Shown: positions 22,383 to 35,423 of the stretch, piece by piece | Position numbering within the stretch: position 1 is the first letter of the stretch | Layout of the letters: every line of letters starts with the position of its first letter | Assembly (NCBI RefSeq): GCF_033115175.1 | Contig: NC_084834.1 | Span: 78,450,462 to 78,514,461 of the forward strand | DNA length: 64,000 bases | Direction of reading: 5' to 3' | Source: Lepus europaeus | Lineage: Eukaryota > Chordata > Mammalia > Lagomorpha > Leporidae | Translations under genes and position numbers: made by a program | The notes under the pieces: generated by a model | The model's database searches: none | Told to the model about the DNA's origin: nothing | What the model saw: only the letters and a program-made list of their open reading frames with translations

Positions 22383-24041
22383 AAACTCCCACTACTAACC
22401 ATTTGTTCTCCTCAGCAACTTGGAGACTGAATATCCATAGCTGATACTAGAATCTCTTTTTTCTTTGTGAAAGAGAAATCCATTCTCTGTTCAAAGAATT
22501 CATATTTGAATCAAAAAGTCTTATGAGATTCCAAAGGCATTAGAAAGTGTTGCCTTACCCTATGAAAATAATCTCCAAAAGCAATCTGTAATTCTGATGG
22601 TTGTACTGATAAGGTTTGACCTGGTAAGAAATGTTCTAATTGGCATCTCTGAATTTCTAAGCAGTATTTTAACTTTTCTCACAAATGTAAAGAAAATCAT
22701 TAGCACTTCCCTTTTCTCCAATATGTATAACAGAATAATGAAAACTATATGGTTCTGGGGCTCCAAGATGGCAGAATACGGAGGGAGCTCACTGATAGTC
22801 CAGGAAAAGATAGTTTAATAAAAGTGGAGATAGCGAAGTCTCAGGGAAGAGTTAGGGGAGAAACTGCAGAGGGAACTCTTCTGGAATTAGAGGGACATGG
22901 TGGATCTATGTGGAGAACACGGGCGCCTAAGGCTCGGGAGCCCAGCTGCCAAGAATCTTCTCCTCTGCACCAGCACCGGAAAGAGAGATGAGGTGAAACA
23001 GCAGTAGCCCGAGACACTGGCGGAAAAGCAGCAGGAAGAGCCTGGAGGGAACGAGGCTTGAAGCCCTGTGGAGGAAAGTACACCAGCCTAACTAGAGGAG
23101 AGAAAAAAGCAAAAGGGACGGTACGGACATGATTCTCTCTCTCCACAAACCTTACAAAGGCATGTGAGACAATAGAGCAGGCGCCATTTTGGACATACGT
23201 AACAGCTATACCAGCTCGGGGCTGCGCCCGCCCTCAACCAAACAGAAAAACTTGACTCTGGTTGGGAGTAATAACAGGAGACTAAGACCTAGAGAATGTG
23301 TGGAGCTTATGAACCGGGACTGTGAAAAAATTGAGAGTGTGTGGGAGAACTCACGGTGTGGCTGAGACGTGAGTAGTCTCGGTGTGAGACACCACAACTC
23401 GGTAGCCTTGGCTACACGGTGAAAGACATTGCAGGGGAATCTGAGCTTACACTGAGGACTGCACAGATCTTTTGTGTGGTCCTCGGGACAGAGCAGACAA
23501 ATATTATACCCACTGGGACTAGCACTCAGGCACTGATTGCCATCAAGGAAAAGAGCTCAGCTGAGGAGAATTACTTCCCTTCTAAATAAAAAAAAAAAGA
23601 GAGAGAAGATTTACCACACCAAACTTGGGTGTGTCACCTTTGGCACACCCTTAACCCTGAAGAACTGAACAGAGATCTCTGGCCACACCCACCACAAGCC
23701 TCTAGAGATTCACCAAAAGCAGACAGTCCACTTAATCTAGAGTCATAGTATAATGAGAAAAGTCACCACAGTGAAAAAAAAAAAGAAGAAGAAACCAAAG
23801 AATATCTCCACAATGCAAAACAACAAATGCAAAAACTGAGGAAACAAGGAAGACATTATGATGCTCCCAAATGAACAGATACTCCAATACAAAATTATGA
23901 AGATGATGAGATAGAAGAAATCCAAGATATGGAATTCAAAAAATTTATGATAAGAACATTAAAAGTTATCAAAAACAAATGCATGAACTACAGAAATCCA
24001 TAAGGACAGGACAGAAAGTCTCTCTTGTGAAAATAAGATCT

Positions 24042-24400
24042 TTTTTTTTTTTTTTGACATGTAGAGTTAGTGAAAGAGAAAGACAGAGAGAGAGTTATAG
24101 ACAGTGAAAGAAAGACAGAGAGAAAGGTCTTCCTTCTGTTGGTTCACTCCCCTAATGGCCACTGAGGCCGGTGCTACGCCAATCTGAAGCCAGAAGCCAG
24201 GTGCTTCTTCCCAGTCTTCTGTGCAGGTGCAGGGGCCCAAGCACTTGGGCCATCCTCCGCTGCCCTCCCGGGCCGCAGCAGAGAGCTGGATTGGAAGAGG
24301 AGCAACTGGGACTAGTAACCGGCGCCCCAAACAGGACTAGAACCCAGGATGCCGGTACCACAGGCAGAGTATTAGCCAAGTGAGCCACGGCACCAGCGCA
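24042..24400 (-). mobile_element. CSINE inside LINE-1 ORF1
   Basis: Poly-T start and tRNA-like head gtgagccacggcaccagcgc. Imperfect flanking repeat tgaaaataagatct / tgaaaatgaaatct. Confidence 0.9.
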
Positions 24401-26377
24401 TGAAAATGAAATCTAAAGGAAGAATCAAAACAAAATGAGGAATTTAGTAGAACATGAAATTGAGATATTGAAGAGAAGTCAAAATGAAATGAAGAATTCA
24501 ATAGAACAAATGGAAAACACATTTGAGAGCCTGAAAAACAGAACCAGTGAGGCAGAAGAGAGAATATCAGACTTAGAAAACAGAGCACAGGAAAGTATAC
24601 AGTCAAACCAAAGAAAAGAAGAGGAAATTATAAGTCTAAAAAATATTGTTGGGAATCTATAGGATACTATTAAAAAAACGAACATTTGGGTTCTAGGAGT
24701 TCCTGAAGGCATGGAGAGAGAGAAAGGATTAGAAGGCCTTTTTAGTGAGATACTAGCAGAAAACTTCCTGGGTTTGGAGAAGGAAAGAGACATCAAGTAC
24801 AGGATGCACATAGAACCCCCAATAAACATGACCAAAAGAGATCCTCACGACACGTTGTAATCAAACTCACCACAGTGAAACATAAAGAAAAGATTCTAAA
24901 ATGTTCAAGAGAGAAACCTCAGATTATTCTCAGAGGCTCTCCAATCAGACTCACAGCAGACTTCTTATCAGAAACCCTACAGGCTAGGAGGGAATGGTGA
25001 GATATAGCCTAAGTTCTAAGAGAAAACAACTGCCATCCCAGAATATTATATCCTGCAAAGCTTTCATTTGTGAATGAAGGTGAAATAAAGACCTTTCATA
25101 GCAAACAGAAATTGAAAGAATTTGTCACCACTCATCCAACCCTGCAAAAGATGCTTAAAGATGTGTTTTTACACACAGAAACATGGCCATCAATACGAAA
25201 GAAGGTAAAGGAAGAAAATCTCTCAGTAAAAGATCACAGGAAGTTCAAAGCATATATTAGAAAATATCTTTGGATTAGCTTATTGAAAAATGGCAGAGCA
25301 AAGTCACTACTTATCAATAGTCACATTGAATGTAAATGGCCTCAACTCTCCAGTTAAAACACACAGACTGGCTGAATGGATTAAAAAACAAAACCGATCT
25401 ATTTGCTGCTCACAAGAAACACATCTTTCCAACAAAGATGCAGACAGACTGAAAGTGAAAGGTTGGAAAAATATACTCCATGCCAACAGAAACCAAAAAA
25501 GAGCTGGTGTAGCCATCTTAATATCAAAATAAACTTTAACACAAAAAATGTTAAGAGAGACAAAGAGGGGCATTATATAATGATTAAGGGATCAATTCAA
25601 CAGGAAGATGTAACTATTATAAATGTATATGCACCTAATTACAGGGCACCAGTTTATTTAAAGGATATGTTAAGGGACTTAAAGGGAGACTTAGACTCCA
25701 ATACAATAGTATTGGGGGACTTCAACACTCCACTTTCAGAAATAGAAGATCAACCGGACAGAAGATCAACAAGGAAACAGTAGATTTAAACGACACTATA
25801 GCCCAAATGGATCTAACAGATATCTACAGAACTTTTCATCCTACACTTAAAGAATACACATTCTTCTCAGCGGTGCATGGAACCTTCTCTAGGACTCACC
25901 AAATTCTAGGCCATAAAACAAGTCTCAGCAAATTCAAAAGAGTCAAAATCATATCATGCATCTTCTCAGACAACCGTGGAATGAAGCTGGAAATTAGCAA
26001 CTCAGGAATCCCTAGAGCATACGCAAACACATGGAGATGGAACAACATGCTCCTGAATGAACAGTGGGTCATAGAAGAAATCAAAAGAGAAATCAAAAAC
26101 TTTCTGGAAGTAAATGAGGATAACAACACAACATATCAAAACGTATGGGATACAGCAAAAGCAGTGCTAAGAGGAAAGTTTATAGCAATAGGTGCCTACA
26201 TCAAGAAATTGGAGAGGGACCAAACAAATGAGCAATTAAAGCATCTCAAGGACCTAGAAAAACTGCAGCAAACCAGACTCAAAACTAGAAGGAGATGAGA
26301 AATAATTAAAATTAGAGAAGAAATCAACAGAACTGAATCCAAATAAACATTACAAAAGATCATCAAAATGAGGAGCT

Positions 26378-26741
26378 TGGGCCAGCGCTGTGGCTCAGTA
26401 GGCTAATCCTCCGCCTTGTGGCGCCGGAACACCGGGTTCTAGTCCCGGTCGGGGCACTGGATTCTGTCCCAGTTGCACCTCTTCCAGGCCAGCTCTCTGC
26501 TGTAGCCCGGGAGTGCAGTGGAGGCTGGCCCAAGTCCTTGGGCCCTGCACCCCATGGGAGACCAGGAGAAGCACCTGGCTCCTGCCTTCGGATCAGCACG
26601 GTGCGCCAGCCACAGTGCGCCAGCTGCGGCAGCCATTGGAGGGTGAACCAATGGCAAAGGAAGACCTTTCTCTCTGTCTCTCTCACTGTCCACTCTGTCA
26701 AAAAAATAATAAAAATAAAAAATAAAAACAAAAACAAACAA
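26378..26741 (+). mobile_element. CSINE inside LINE-1 ORF2, with target-site duplication
   Basis: tgggccagcgctgtggctca head and a long A-rich tail. The repeat aaaatgaggagct is at 26365-26377 and 26742-26754. Confidence 0.94.
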
Positions 26742-27195
26742 AAAATGAGGAGCTGGTTTTATGAAAAATAAATAAAATTGACACATCATTGGCCCAACTA
26801 CCTACTAAAAGAAGAGAAAAGACCAAAATCAATAAAATCATAGAAGAAAAAGGAATGTAGAGAGGCAAGATGGCGGAATAGGGAGGGAGCACACCAATGG
26901 TCTGGAAAGGGAAGGTTCAAGGAGTGGTGAGAATTTGTAGTTTTGGGGAAAGGGCAGAGAGAATATACTGCAGAAGAAACTCTTCTGGAACTGGGGAGAC
27001 AGGGTGGACCTGCGAGGAGGACGCAGACACCTGAAGCACAGGACACCAGCAGGGGAGTCTACGCACTAACACTGGAAGCCGAGGTGAGACAGGGCACCCG
27101 GCACCGCTGCAGCCCCTCCTCCAACCCACCCTGGGATGGACAGTGAGACACACATGACTGAGAGGGGGAGGAAATCGAAAACAGAACAGAGTGAG

Positions 27196-27950
27196 TAGCG
27201 CCTGCTGAAAAAGTGCACGATCCAGGGGGACAAATTGAGGGACTGAACACACCAGGATAACTTGGTGCCTCCACCCTCCCCCAAATCGGAGCTGCAGGGG
27301 GTGGAAAGCAGCCATCTTGTTTGTTTACATTCGGGCTTAAAAGTGAACTGCCTCTGCCTCCGCACTACAAAGGAGGAGGAACCTTCGGAAGCGGAGTGGA
27401 GTGAAAGGACACTCCTTGTGCAGGGGGCGCAGCGAGGAAGGGCAGCTCAAAGCCCTGACATCAACCTACTCAAGTTACCAGAAAAAAAAAAAATTGAATA
27501 GCGCCCGGGGGAAGAGGGCACGATCCAGGGGGAGGAATCCAGGGGGAGGAGGCTGCTGTGGGTCTGTGCCAATATCCGGTGTAAGCAGGCTGCTCTACCT
27601 TCTATAGTTTGTTTAAAATGCCAGGATCCTTCAGAGCCTCCGCCCTCCCCACAATCAGAGCTGCAGCGGGCAGAGAGCAGCCATCCTGTTTGTTTACATT
27701 CAGGTGTAAAGGAGGCTGGCCTCTGCTCTGAAGGAGGAAGCAGCAGGGGCAGAGTCCAAAGGTGGTCTGGAGCTACTCAGCACTCCTTATGCAGGAGGCA
27801 CAGTGAGAGAGAGTGGCTGACCAAGGAACCCAGGCACAGACACGTAAGGGCCAACAAAGGAACAGGGAAACCGGCCTCCAAGGGGTGGAGATTCGCACCT
27901 CAAAGCCCTGACACCAGCCCACTCAAGTTACAAAAAATAAATACATAAAT
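27196..27950 (+). repeat. Two imperfect tandem units in the LINE-1 5' UTR
   Basis: Unit 1 (27196-27498) and unit 2 (27499-about 27950) share tagcgcc, gcacgatccaggggg, cctcc.ccctcccc, agcagccatc.tgtttgttta, ggacactcctt.tgcagg and caaagccctgaca with actcaagttac, all in order. Unit 2 has an extra block at about 27551-27637. Confidence 0.8.
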
Positions 27951-28034
27951 AAATAAATAAGTAAAAAATAAACAAACTATAGAAGGTAGAGCAACCTGCT
28001 TACACCGGATATTGGCACAGACCCACAGCAGCCT
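27550..28034. repeat. 66-bp inverted repeat in the LINE-1 5' UTR
   Basis: Arm 1 is 27550-27615 and arm 2 is 27969-28034. They are reverse complements at 65 of 66 positions, separated by 353 bp. Arm 2 contains ggtagagcaacctgcttaca; arm 1 contains tgtaagcaggctgctctacc. Confidence 0.95.
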
Positions 28035-31000
28035 ATAGCAGAGGGAAATCAACCTGAAAAACAAGCCAGATGGAATGCTGAAAAACAAAGGAAAAACCCA
28101 CAATAAGAATATAGAAGAACATATAAACTCGCCAATGGAGCAGGCTAAACCAACCATAACAGAGGCTGAAGAAGAAGAATTTGAAACCATGCCAGAAAAA
28201 CAATTCAGAAAATTAAAAATCGGATTACTTAGAAATAATGAGAAACAGTTTCAAGAGCTGAACGAAAAACAAGCCCAAGAATTAGAGATCCTAAAGAAAT
28301 GCCAGAATGAAGTACTGAAAATGAAAAACTCGATTAACCATATGAAAAAACACTGTGGAATCCCTCGGAAATCGAACAGATGAAATAGAAGACCGAATAT
28401 CAGAATTTGAAGACAAACTTCCAGAAATAATACAGTCAGTTCAAACGCAGGAAGAAGAAATTAAAAAATTAAAAAATACAGTCGGAGACCTACAAGATTC
28501 AATCAAGCAGTATAATGTTCGGATAATAGGAGTCCCTGAGGGGGTGGAAAGAGAGAATGGATTGGAAGGTGTTTTCAATGAAATAATATCAGAAAACTTC
28601 AAACAAAGGCAGCTGGATAATAACAGGCAAATTCAAAGATACCAGGAGTCCCAACAGGATAGACCAGAAGAGAAATTCACTACGACACATTGTGGTAACA
28701 CTCAGCTCAGTGATACACAAAGAACAAATCCTAAAATGTGCCAGAGAGAAACAACAAATCATATTCAGGGGTAAGTTAATCAGACTTACCCCAGACTTCT
28801 CATTGCAAACACTAAGGGCAAGGAGACAATGGCATGATATATTTCAAGTTTTAAAAAAACAAACAATGCCAACCTAGAATACCATACCCTGCAAAGCTAT
28901 CATTTATGAATGAAGGGGAAATAAAGATCTTCCAAGACAAACAGAAACTGAAAGATTTGTATCCACGTGTCCAACCCTACAACACTTGCTCAAAGACGTG
29001 CTGCACACAGAAATATAAAAAAAGAGCTTCACTACAAAAAAAAGCGAATGTAGAGTAAGCTAAAAACAAATTTCAAAATACATAAACAGCTCATTTCAGG
29101 AAACATGAATGGGAAAAGACAGTACTTAACAGTAATCACACTGAATGTGAATGGTCTTAATTCTACTACCAAGAGACACAGACTAGCTGATTGGATCAAG
29201 AAAGAGAATCCATCTATATGCTGCCTTCAGGAGACACACATTATCAGCAAAGATGCACGCAGACTGAAAGTGAAAGGATGGAAAAAGATACTCCAAGCTA
29301 ACAGAAATCAAAAAAGAGCTGGTGTGGCCATCCTATATCAGACAAAATAGACTTTAACATAAAAACTATTAAAAGAGACAGAGAAGGGCACTATATAATG
29401 ATTAAAGGATCTATCCAACAGGAAGACATTACTATTATAAATGTATATGCACCTAATTACAGGGCGCCTGGCTACTTGAAAGAATTACTAAAGGATTTAA
29501 AGGGAGATATAGATTCAAATACAATAGGAACAGGGGACATCAACACCCCACTCTCACCAATGGACAGATCAACCAGACAGAAAATCAACAAGGAAACAAC
29601 AGAGCTAATTGATGCTATAGACCAAATAGAGCTAATAGGTATCTTCAGAACCTTCCACCCCACAGCCAGAGTTCACGTATTTCTCCCCAGTACATGGAAC
29701 ATTCTCTAGGATTGACCATATGCTAGGCCATAAAGGGAGCCTCAACAAGTTCAAAAAAATTGAAACTATACCATGCAGCTTCTCAGACCATAGTGCAGTG
29801 AAACTCGAAATCAACAACCCACGAATCTCTACACCATATGCAAACATATGCAGAATGGACAACATGATCCTGAATGAACAGTGGGTCATCGAAGAAATTA
29901 AAAGAGAAATCAAAAGATTTCTAGAAACAAATGAAAGTGATAACACAACCTATCAAAACCTGTGGGACACAGCAAAAGCAGTGTTAAGAGGAAAGTTTAT
30001 AGCAATTGGTGCCTACATCAAGAAGCTGCAAAGGAACCAAACAAATGAACTCTCCATGTACCTCAAGGATTTAGAAAAACAGCAGCAAATCAAGCCCAAA
30101 TCAAGCAGGAGGAAAGAAATACTAAAGATTAGAGAAGAAATAAACAGAATTGAAGCAAAAAAAAATACAAAAGATCAACAAAACCAGGAGCTGGTTCTTT
30201 GAAAAAATAAACAAAATTGACACACCATTGGTCCAACTAACCAAAAAAAGGAGAGAGAAGACCCAAATTAATAATATTAGAGATTAAGAAGGAAATATAA
30301 CAATAGACACCACAGAAATAAAGAGTCATCAGAAATTACTACAAAGAGCTGTATGCCAACAAACTGGGAAAACTAGAAGAAATGGATACCTTCCTGGACA
30401 CACACAACTTACATAAATTGAGCCATGAAAACACAGAAAACCTAAACAGACCCATAACCAAACCAGAAAATGAATCTATAATAAAGACTTTCCCAATAAA
30501 GAAAATCCAAGGACTACATGGCTTCACTGCTGAATTTTACCAGGCATTTAAAGAACTAAATCCAATGCTTCTCAAGCTACTCAAAACAACTTGGAGGGAG
30601 GGAATCCTCCCAAAATTCTTTCTATGAAGCCAGCATCACCTTAATTAATAAAACTGAAAAAGATACAACAGAGAAAAAGAATTACAGACCAATTTCCCTG
30701 ATGAACATGGATGCAAAACTCCTCAATAAAATTCTAGCCAATCAATTCCAATAACACATCAGAAAGATCATTCACTCAGATCAAGTGGAATTTGTCCGTT
30801 GTTTGCAAGGATAGCTCAACATTCACAAACCAGTCAATGTGATATATCACATTAATAATCTGAAGAACAAAAACCATGTGATTAACTCAATAGATATAGA
30901 GAAAGCATTTGATAAAATAAAACACCCTATCATGATGAAAACTAAGCAAACAGTATAGAAAGAATATTCCTCAACACAATCAAGACAATTTATGACAAAC

Positions 31001-31309
31001 TCATGGCCAGCATCCTATTGAATGAAGAAAAGTGGGAAGCATTCCCACTGAGAGCCAGAATCACACAAGGATGCCCACTCTCTCCATTGCTGTTCAATAG
31101 AGTCCTAAAAGTTTTAGCCAGAGCCATTAAGAAAAAGAAAACAAAGGGATACAAATTGGGAAGGAAGAAGTCAAACTATTCCTCTTTGCAGATGGCATGA
31201 TTCTATATATAGAGGGTCCAAAAGACTCCAATAAGAGTCTATTGGAATTCATAGAAGAGTTTGGTTAAGTAGCAAGATATATAATCAATACACAAAAATC
31301 AACAGCTTT

Positions 31310-31652
31310 GGGGGGTAGCGCTGTGGCGTGGCAGGTAAAGCTTCCACCTTCAGTGCTGGCACCACATATAAGCGCTGGTTTGAGCCCCAGCTGCTCCACT
31401 CCAGTCCAGCTCTCTGCTGTGGCCTGGGAAGGCAGTGTAAGGTGGTCCAGGTCCTTGGGCCACTGCACGTGTTTGGGAAGACCTGGAGGAAGCTCCTGGC
31501 TCCTGGCTTCAGATAAGCTCAGCTCCAGCCATTGCAGCCAGTTCAGGAGTGAACCAGTGGATGGATGATCTCTTTCTTCTCTCTATCTCTCTCTGCTTCT
31601 CCTTCTCTCCCTGTGTAACTCTGACTTTCAAATAAATAAATCTTAAAAAAAA
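31310..31652 (+). mobile_element. CSINE inside LINE-1 ORF2
   Basis: gggggtagcgctgtggcgtg head and a caaataaataaatctt tail. No clear target duplication, and LINE-1 sequence appears to be missing across the site. Confidence 0.9.
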
Positions 31653-33245
31653 TCCCACAGGGGAGCTCAAAAAGCTGAAGCAACCTTATGCAACAAAAAC
31701 AAACCCAGTGCCATCACTATCAGATTTCAAGACATACCACAGGGCAGTTATAATCAAAACAGCCTAGTTCTGGTATAAAAATAGATGGATAGACCAATGG
31801 AACAGAATAGAAACACCAGAAATCAATTGAAGCATATACAACCAACTTATATTAGACCAAGGAGCTAAAACCAATCCCTCAAGCAAGGACAATCTCCTCA
31901 ACAAATGGTGCTGGGAAAACTGGATTTCCACATTCAGAAGTATGAAGCAGGACCCCTACCTTACACCTTATACAAAAATCCATTCAAAATGGATTAAGAC
32001 CTAAATCTATGAACTGATACCATCAAATTATTAGAGAATGTTGGGGAAACCTTGCAAGACTCTGGCACAGGCCAAGAGTTCCTGGAAAAGACCCCAGAGC
32101 CACAGGTCATCAAAGCAGAACTTAACAAATGGGATTACTTCAAATTGAGAAGCTTGTATAAATATATGTATATATATAAACAGAATAGGAGAAATTATTG
32201 GCAAACTATGTAACTGATAAAGGATTAATAACCAGAATCTACAAAGAGATCAAGAAACTCCACAACAACAAAACAAACAACCCAGTTAAGAAATGGGCAG
32301 TGGACTTAAACAGATTTTTCAAGAGAGGAAATCCAAATGGCCAATAGACACATGAAAAAAATGCTCAGGATCACTAGCCATCAGGGAAATGCAAATCAAA
32401 ACCACAAATAAGGTTTCACCTCACCCCAGTTAGAATGGCTTTCATAAAGATATCAACAAACAACAAATGCTGGTGGAGATGTGGGGGAAAAGATACCCTA
32501 AAGCACCGTTGGTAGGAATCTAAACTGGTAAAGCCACTATGAAAGACAGTATGGAGACACATCAGAAATCTGAATCTAGACCTACCATATGGCCAAGCCA
32601 TTCCACTCCTGAGAATTTACCCAAGAGAAATGAAATCAGCAAATAAAAGAGTTATCTAATACTCATATTTATTGCAGCTCAATTCACAATAGCTAAGACA
32701 TAGAATCAACCAAAATGCCCATCAACTGAAGACTAGATAAAGATATTATAGGATACATACATTATGGAATACTACATAGTGATAAAAACAATGAAATCTG
32801 GTCATTTGCAAAAAAAAGGAGGACTCTGTAAAACATCATACTTAGTGAAATAAGCCAGTTCCAAAGGGATAAATAACATATGTTCTCCCTGATCTGTGAT
32901 AACTAATAGAGCACCTGAAAAGAAATCTGTAGAAGTAAATTGACACTTTGAAAGCAATGATTTGAACAGCCCTTGTCTTGACTGTTGAGGAAGTTTTTTT
33001 TTCATACTATTTGTTGAACTCTTAATACAGAGCTAATCATATGTGTATAAAGTATATTGAAAATAGATCTCAGTAAAAAATAAGAGTGGGAATAAGAGAG
33101 GGAGGAGGAACAGTGGTTGGAGTATGGGTGGGAAGGTGGACATGGTAGAAAGAATCACCATTTTCCCAAAGTTGCAATTATGAAGTGTAAGAAGTTTGTA
33201 ACTAAAAGCTGTATAGCTCTGCATACATTCTATGGACTTACTTCT

Positions 33246-33604
33246 TTTTTTTTTTTTTTTTTTTTTTTTTGTGACAGGCAGAGTGGACAGTGAGAGAGAG
33301 AGAGAGACAGAGAGAAAGGTCTTCCTTTGCCGTTGGTTCACCTTCCAATGGCCACCGCGGCCAGCGTGCTACGGCCGGTGCACCACGCTGATCCGAAGGC
33401 AGGAGCCAGGTGCTTCTCCTGGTCTCCCATGGGGTGCAGGGCCCAAGCACTTGGGCCATCCTCCACTGCACTCCCTGGCCACAGCAGAGAGCTGGCCTGG
33501 AAGAGGGGCAACCGGGAAAGAATCCGGCGCCCCGACCGGGACTAGAACCCAGTGTGCCGGCACCACAAGGCAGAGGATTAGCCTATTGAGCCGCGGCACC
33601 AGCC
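33246..33604 (-). mobile_element. CSINE in LINE-1 3' UTR, with target-site duplication
   Basis: Long poly-T start and head gagccgcggcaccagcc at the right. The repeat atggacttacttct is at 33232-33245 and 33605-33618. Confidence 0.95.
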
Positions 33605-34057
33605 ATGGACTTACTTCTAAAGGTACAGTTTAAAGACTTACCATGGGACACTAAATCCCTTAATCTGGGTGGTAAAAATACCACCTTTAACATTAAAGTG
33701 ATCATATGGATAGGATTAAGTGTTAAAGTGATCCCATAAATATGATTAAGTGTCTGGTAATAATGATATTAGATAGAATTAAAAAGGAGTGAATGTTCCA
33801 ATATGGGATGCAGTCTACTAGCAGACTCATAGAATGACAATCTCTTTAAGTAGCACTCTGAACTCAGAATCATCCCTCAAGGCATTCTTAATCTGGCTGA
33901 AAAGCCCACGAGAGCATTTCAGGCATGGCTAAATACTGATGGAGTTTGTGGATTCAAAAGGCTTCAATAGCCTAGGCAGCTCATGTCAAGGGCCTTAGGT
34001 AATCACTGACGTCATAAGAATTAACATAATAATGTTAATTGCAAATAAACACCAGGA

Positions 34058-34314
34058 GGGGCTGGTGCTATGGAATGGCAGGTAAAGACACTGCCTGCAG
34101 TGCCGACATTCCATATGAGCACCAGTTCAAGTCCTGGCTGCTCCACTTCTGATTCAGCTCTCTGCTATAGCCTGGGAGAGCAGTAGAAGATAGCCAAAGT
34201 CCTTGGGCCCCTCCATCCATTTGAGAGACCCGAAAGCAGCTCCTGGCTCCTGGCTTTGGATCGGTGCAGCTCCAGCTGTTGTGGCCAACTGGGGAGTGAA
34301 CCAGCAGATGGAAG

Positions 34315-34350
<36 letters not shown>

Positions 34351-34399
34351 CTCCTTCTCTGTGTAACTCTTTCATATATATTGATAAGTCTTTAAAAAA
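34058..34399 (+). mobile_element. CSINE in LINE-1 3' UTR, with (CT)n
   Basis: ggggctggtgctatgg head, a (CT)n run at about 34318-34345, and an A-rich tail. LINE-1 3' UTR continues on both sides. Confidence 0.9.
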
Positions 34400-35110
34400 T
34401 TAACAAGAGTCACTGTGTACTAACTTCCCATGCAAGACCTCTGTCCCCAATGACTTGTATTATGAGAGTTAACTGTAAAACTTGTTCTCAAAGATTTATT
34501 TCATTTTAGTGTATTATGTAGATGATATGAACAGCTCTTGTCTCAACTGTTGAGAAAAAAATTTTTTGTGTGTGCAAATTGTTTAAATCTTTACTTAGTA
34601 TACAGTTAGTCTTCTGTGTATAAAGTTAATTGAAAATGAATTGTAGTGGAAAATGGGACTGGGAATTGGAGAGGGAGAAGGAGGAGGGGTGGGAGTGTGG
34701 GTGGGAGGGCAGGTATGTTGGGAAGAATCACTATATTCCTAAAGTTGTACCTAGGATGTGCTTAGCATGAAGTTTGGATTCCTTAAATAAAAGGTTTCTT
34801 TGGGAAAAAAAAGAGCTCTTGAAAAGATGTGCAGTGTATAAGAACTATGCAAAAGCTGGCATTCCCCCACTATCACATCCTCTTTCTTCCTAATTAAGCA
34901 TCACTTGGTATAACTCAAGATTCCATATGCAGTCTGAGTAATACATTTATTGAAAATAATATTCCAGTACATGCAACTTTTATATTATTCCATAGCTCTC
35001 TTTCATAGTACACAAATACTGAGTTTTATAAAATCCCTAAACATTTCTTCCTTGAAATGCTATTAAGCCAGATTGTTCTTATTCTTTAAGACCAAAGACA
35101 GACTGTTTGT

Positions 35111-35423
35111 ATTTCAATTTATTTATTGCATTGATTTGAAAGGCAGTAAAACTGAGTGAGAACTTCCATCTACTGGCTCACTCCCAATTGCCCACAACAA
35201 CCATGGCTGCTAGACTATACTAAAGCCATGAGCATGGAACTCAATCTGAGTCTCACATGGATGGCAGAGACCCAACTATTTCAGCCATCCCCACTCCTCC
35301 CAGGATGTGCATTAGCAGAAAGCTGGAATCAGAAGCAGAGCCAGAACTTGAATCTGGGCATTCTAATATGAGATGCAGACTTTCCAATATGAGTCTTAAC
35401 TGCCATGCCAATGGCTTGCCCCA
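35111..35423 (-). mobile_element. CSINE, old
   Basis: aatttatttattgcattgatttgaaagg start, ctactggctcactccc, and head gccatgccaatggcttgcccc. Confidence 0.82.

Larger units (their letters stand above)
18690..22745 (+). repeat. Diverged direct repeat, copy A (interrupted)
   Basis: Non-TE sequence at 18690-19155 and 22383-22745 aligns in order and orientation with 34955-36720. Shared words include ataattaaaccaaaa, ggaagagatgaaa, gcaaataacctga, atccattctctgtt / atccattttctgtt, and tgacctg.taagaa. The middle is split by the CSINE and chimeric LINE-1 at 19156-22382. Confidence 0.65.
22755..26855 (+). mobile_element. LINE-1 with 5' UTR, ORF1 and ORF2 start; 3' half missing
   Basis: Head ctccaagatggcagaat, 5' UTR to about 23880, and ORF1 remains (coiled coil at 24435-24662, C-terminal part to about 25150). 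The ORF2 endonuclease runs from 25290 (TLNVNGLNS, QETHLSNKD, GVAILIS). It stops at about 26855, where another LINE-1 5' end begins. Frameshifts make it inactive. CSINEs interrupt it at 24042-24400 and 26378-26741. Confidence 0.88.
26857..34812 (+). mobile_element. Near full-length LINE-1, disrupted
   Basis: Starts gaggcaagatggcggaat, a YY1-like site as in other mammalian LINE-1 5' ends. The 5' UTR runs to about 28070, ORF1 28075-28770 (coiled coil; frame break near 28370), ORF2 from 29105 with endonuclease (TLNVNGLNS, CCLQETHI), RT remains (LLFNRVLKVLARAI at about 31090-31130) and C-terminal domain to about 32870. The 3' UTR ends in TTAAATAAAAGG plus poly-A. Stops and frameshifts make it inactive. 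CSINEs sit at 31310, 33246 and 34058. Confidence 0.9.

Noticed and set aside
25403-26298. Endonuclease-like frames as host genes
   Set aside because: They are LINE-1 ORF2 pieces, continuous with LINE-1 5' UTR and ORF1, with frame breaks.
33232-33633. Open frames with repeated residues such as CFSWSPMG and ALGPSSTALPGHSREL, found at many positions
   Set aside because: The same peptide recurs wherever a minus-strand CSINE lies, so it is SINE sequence, not a gene family.
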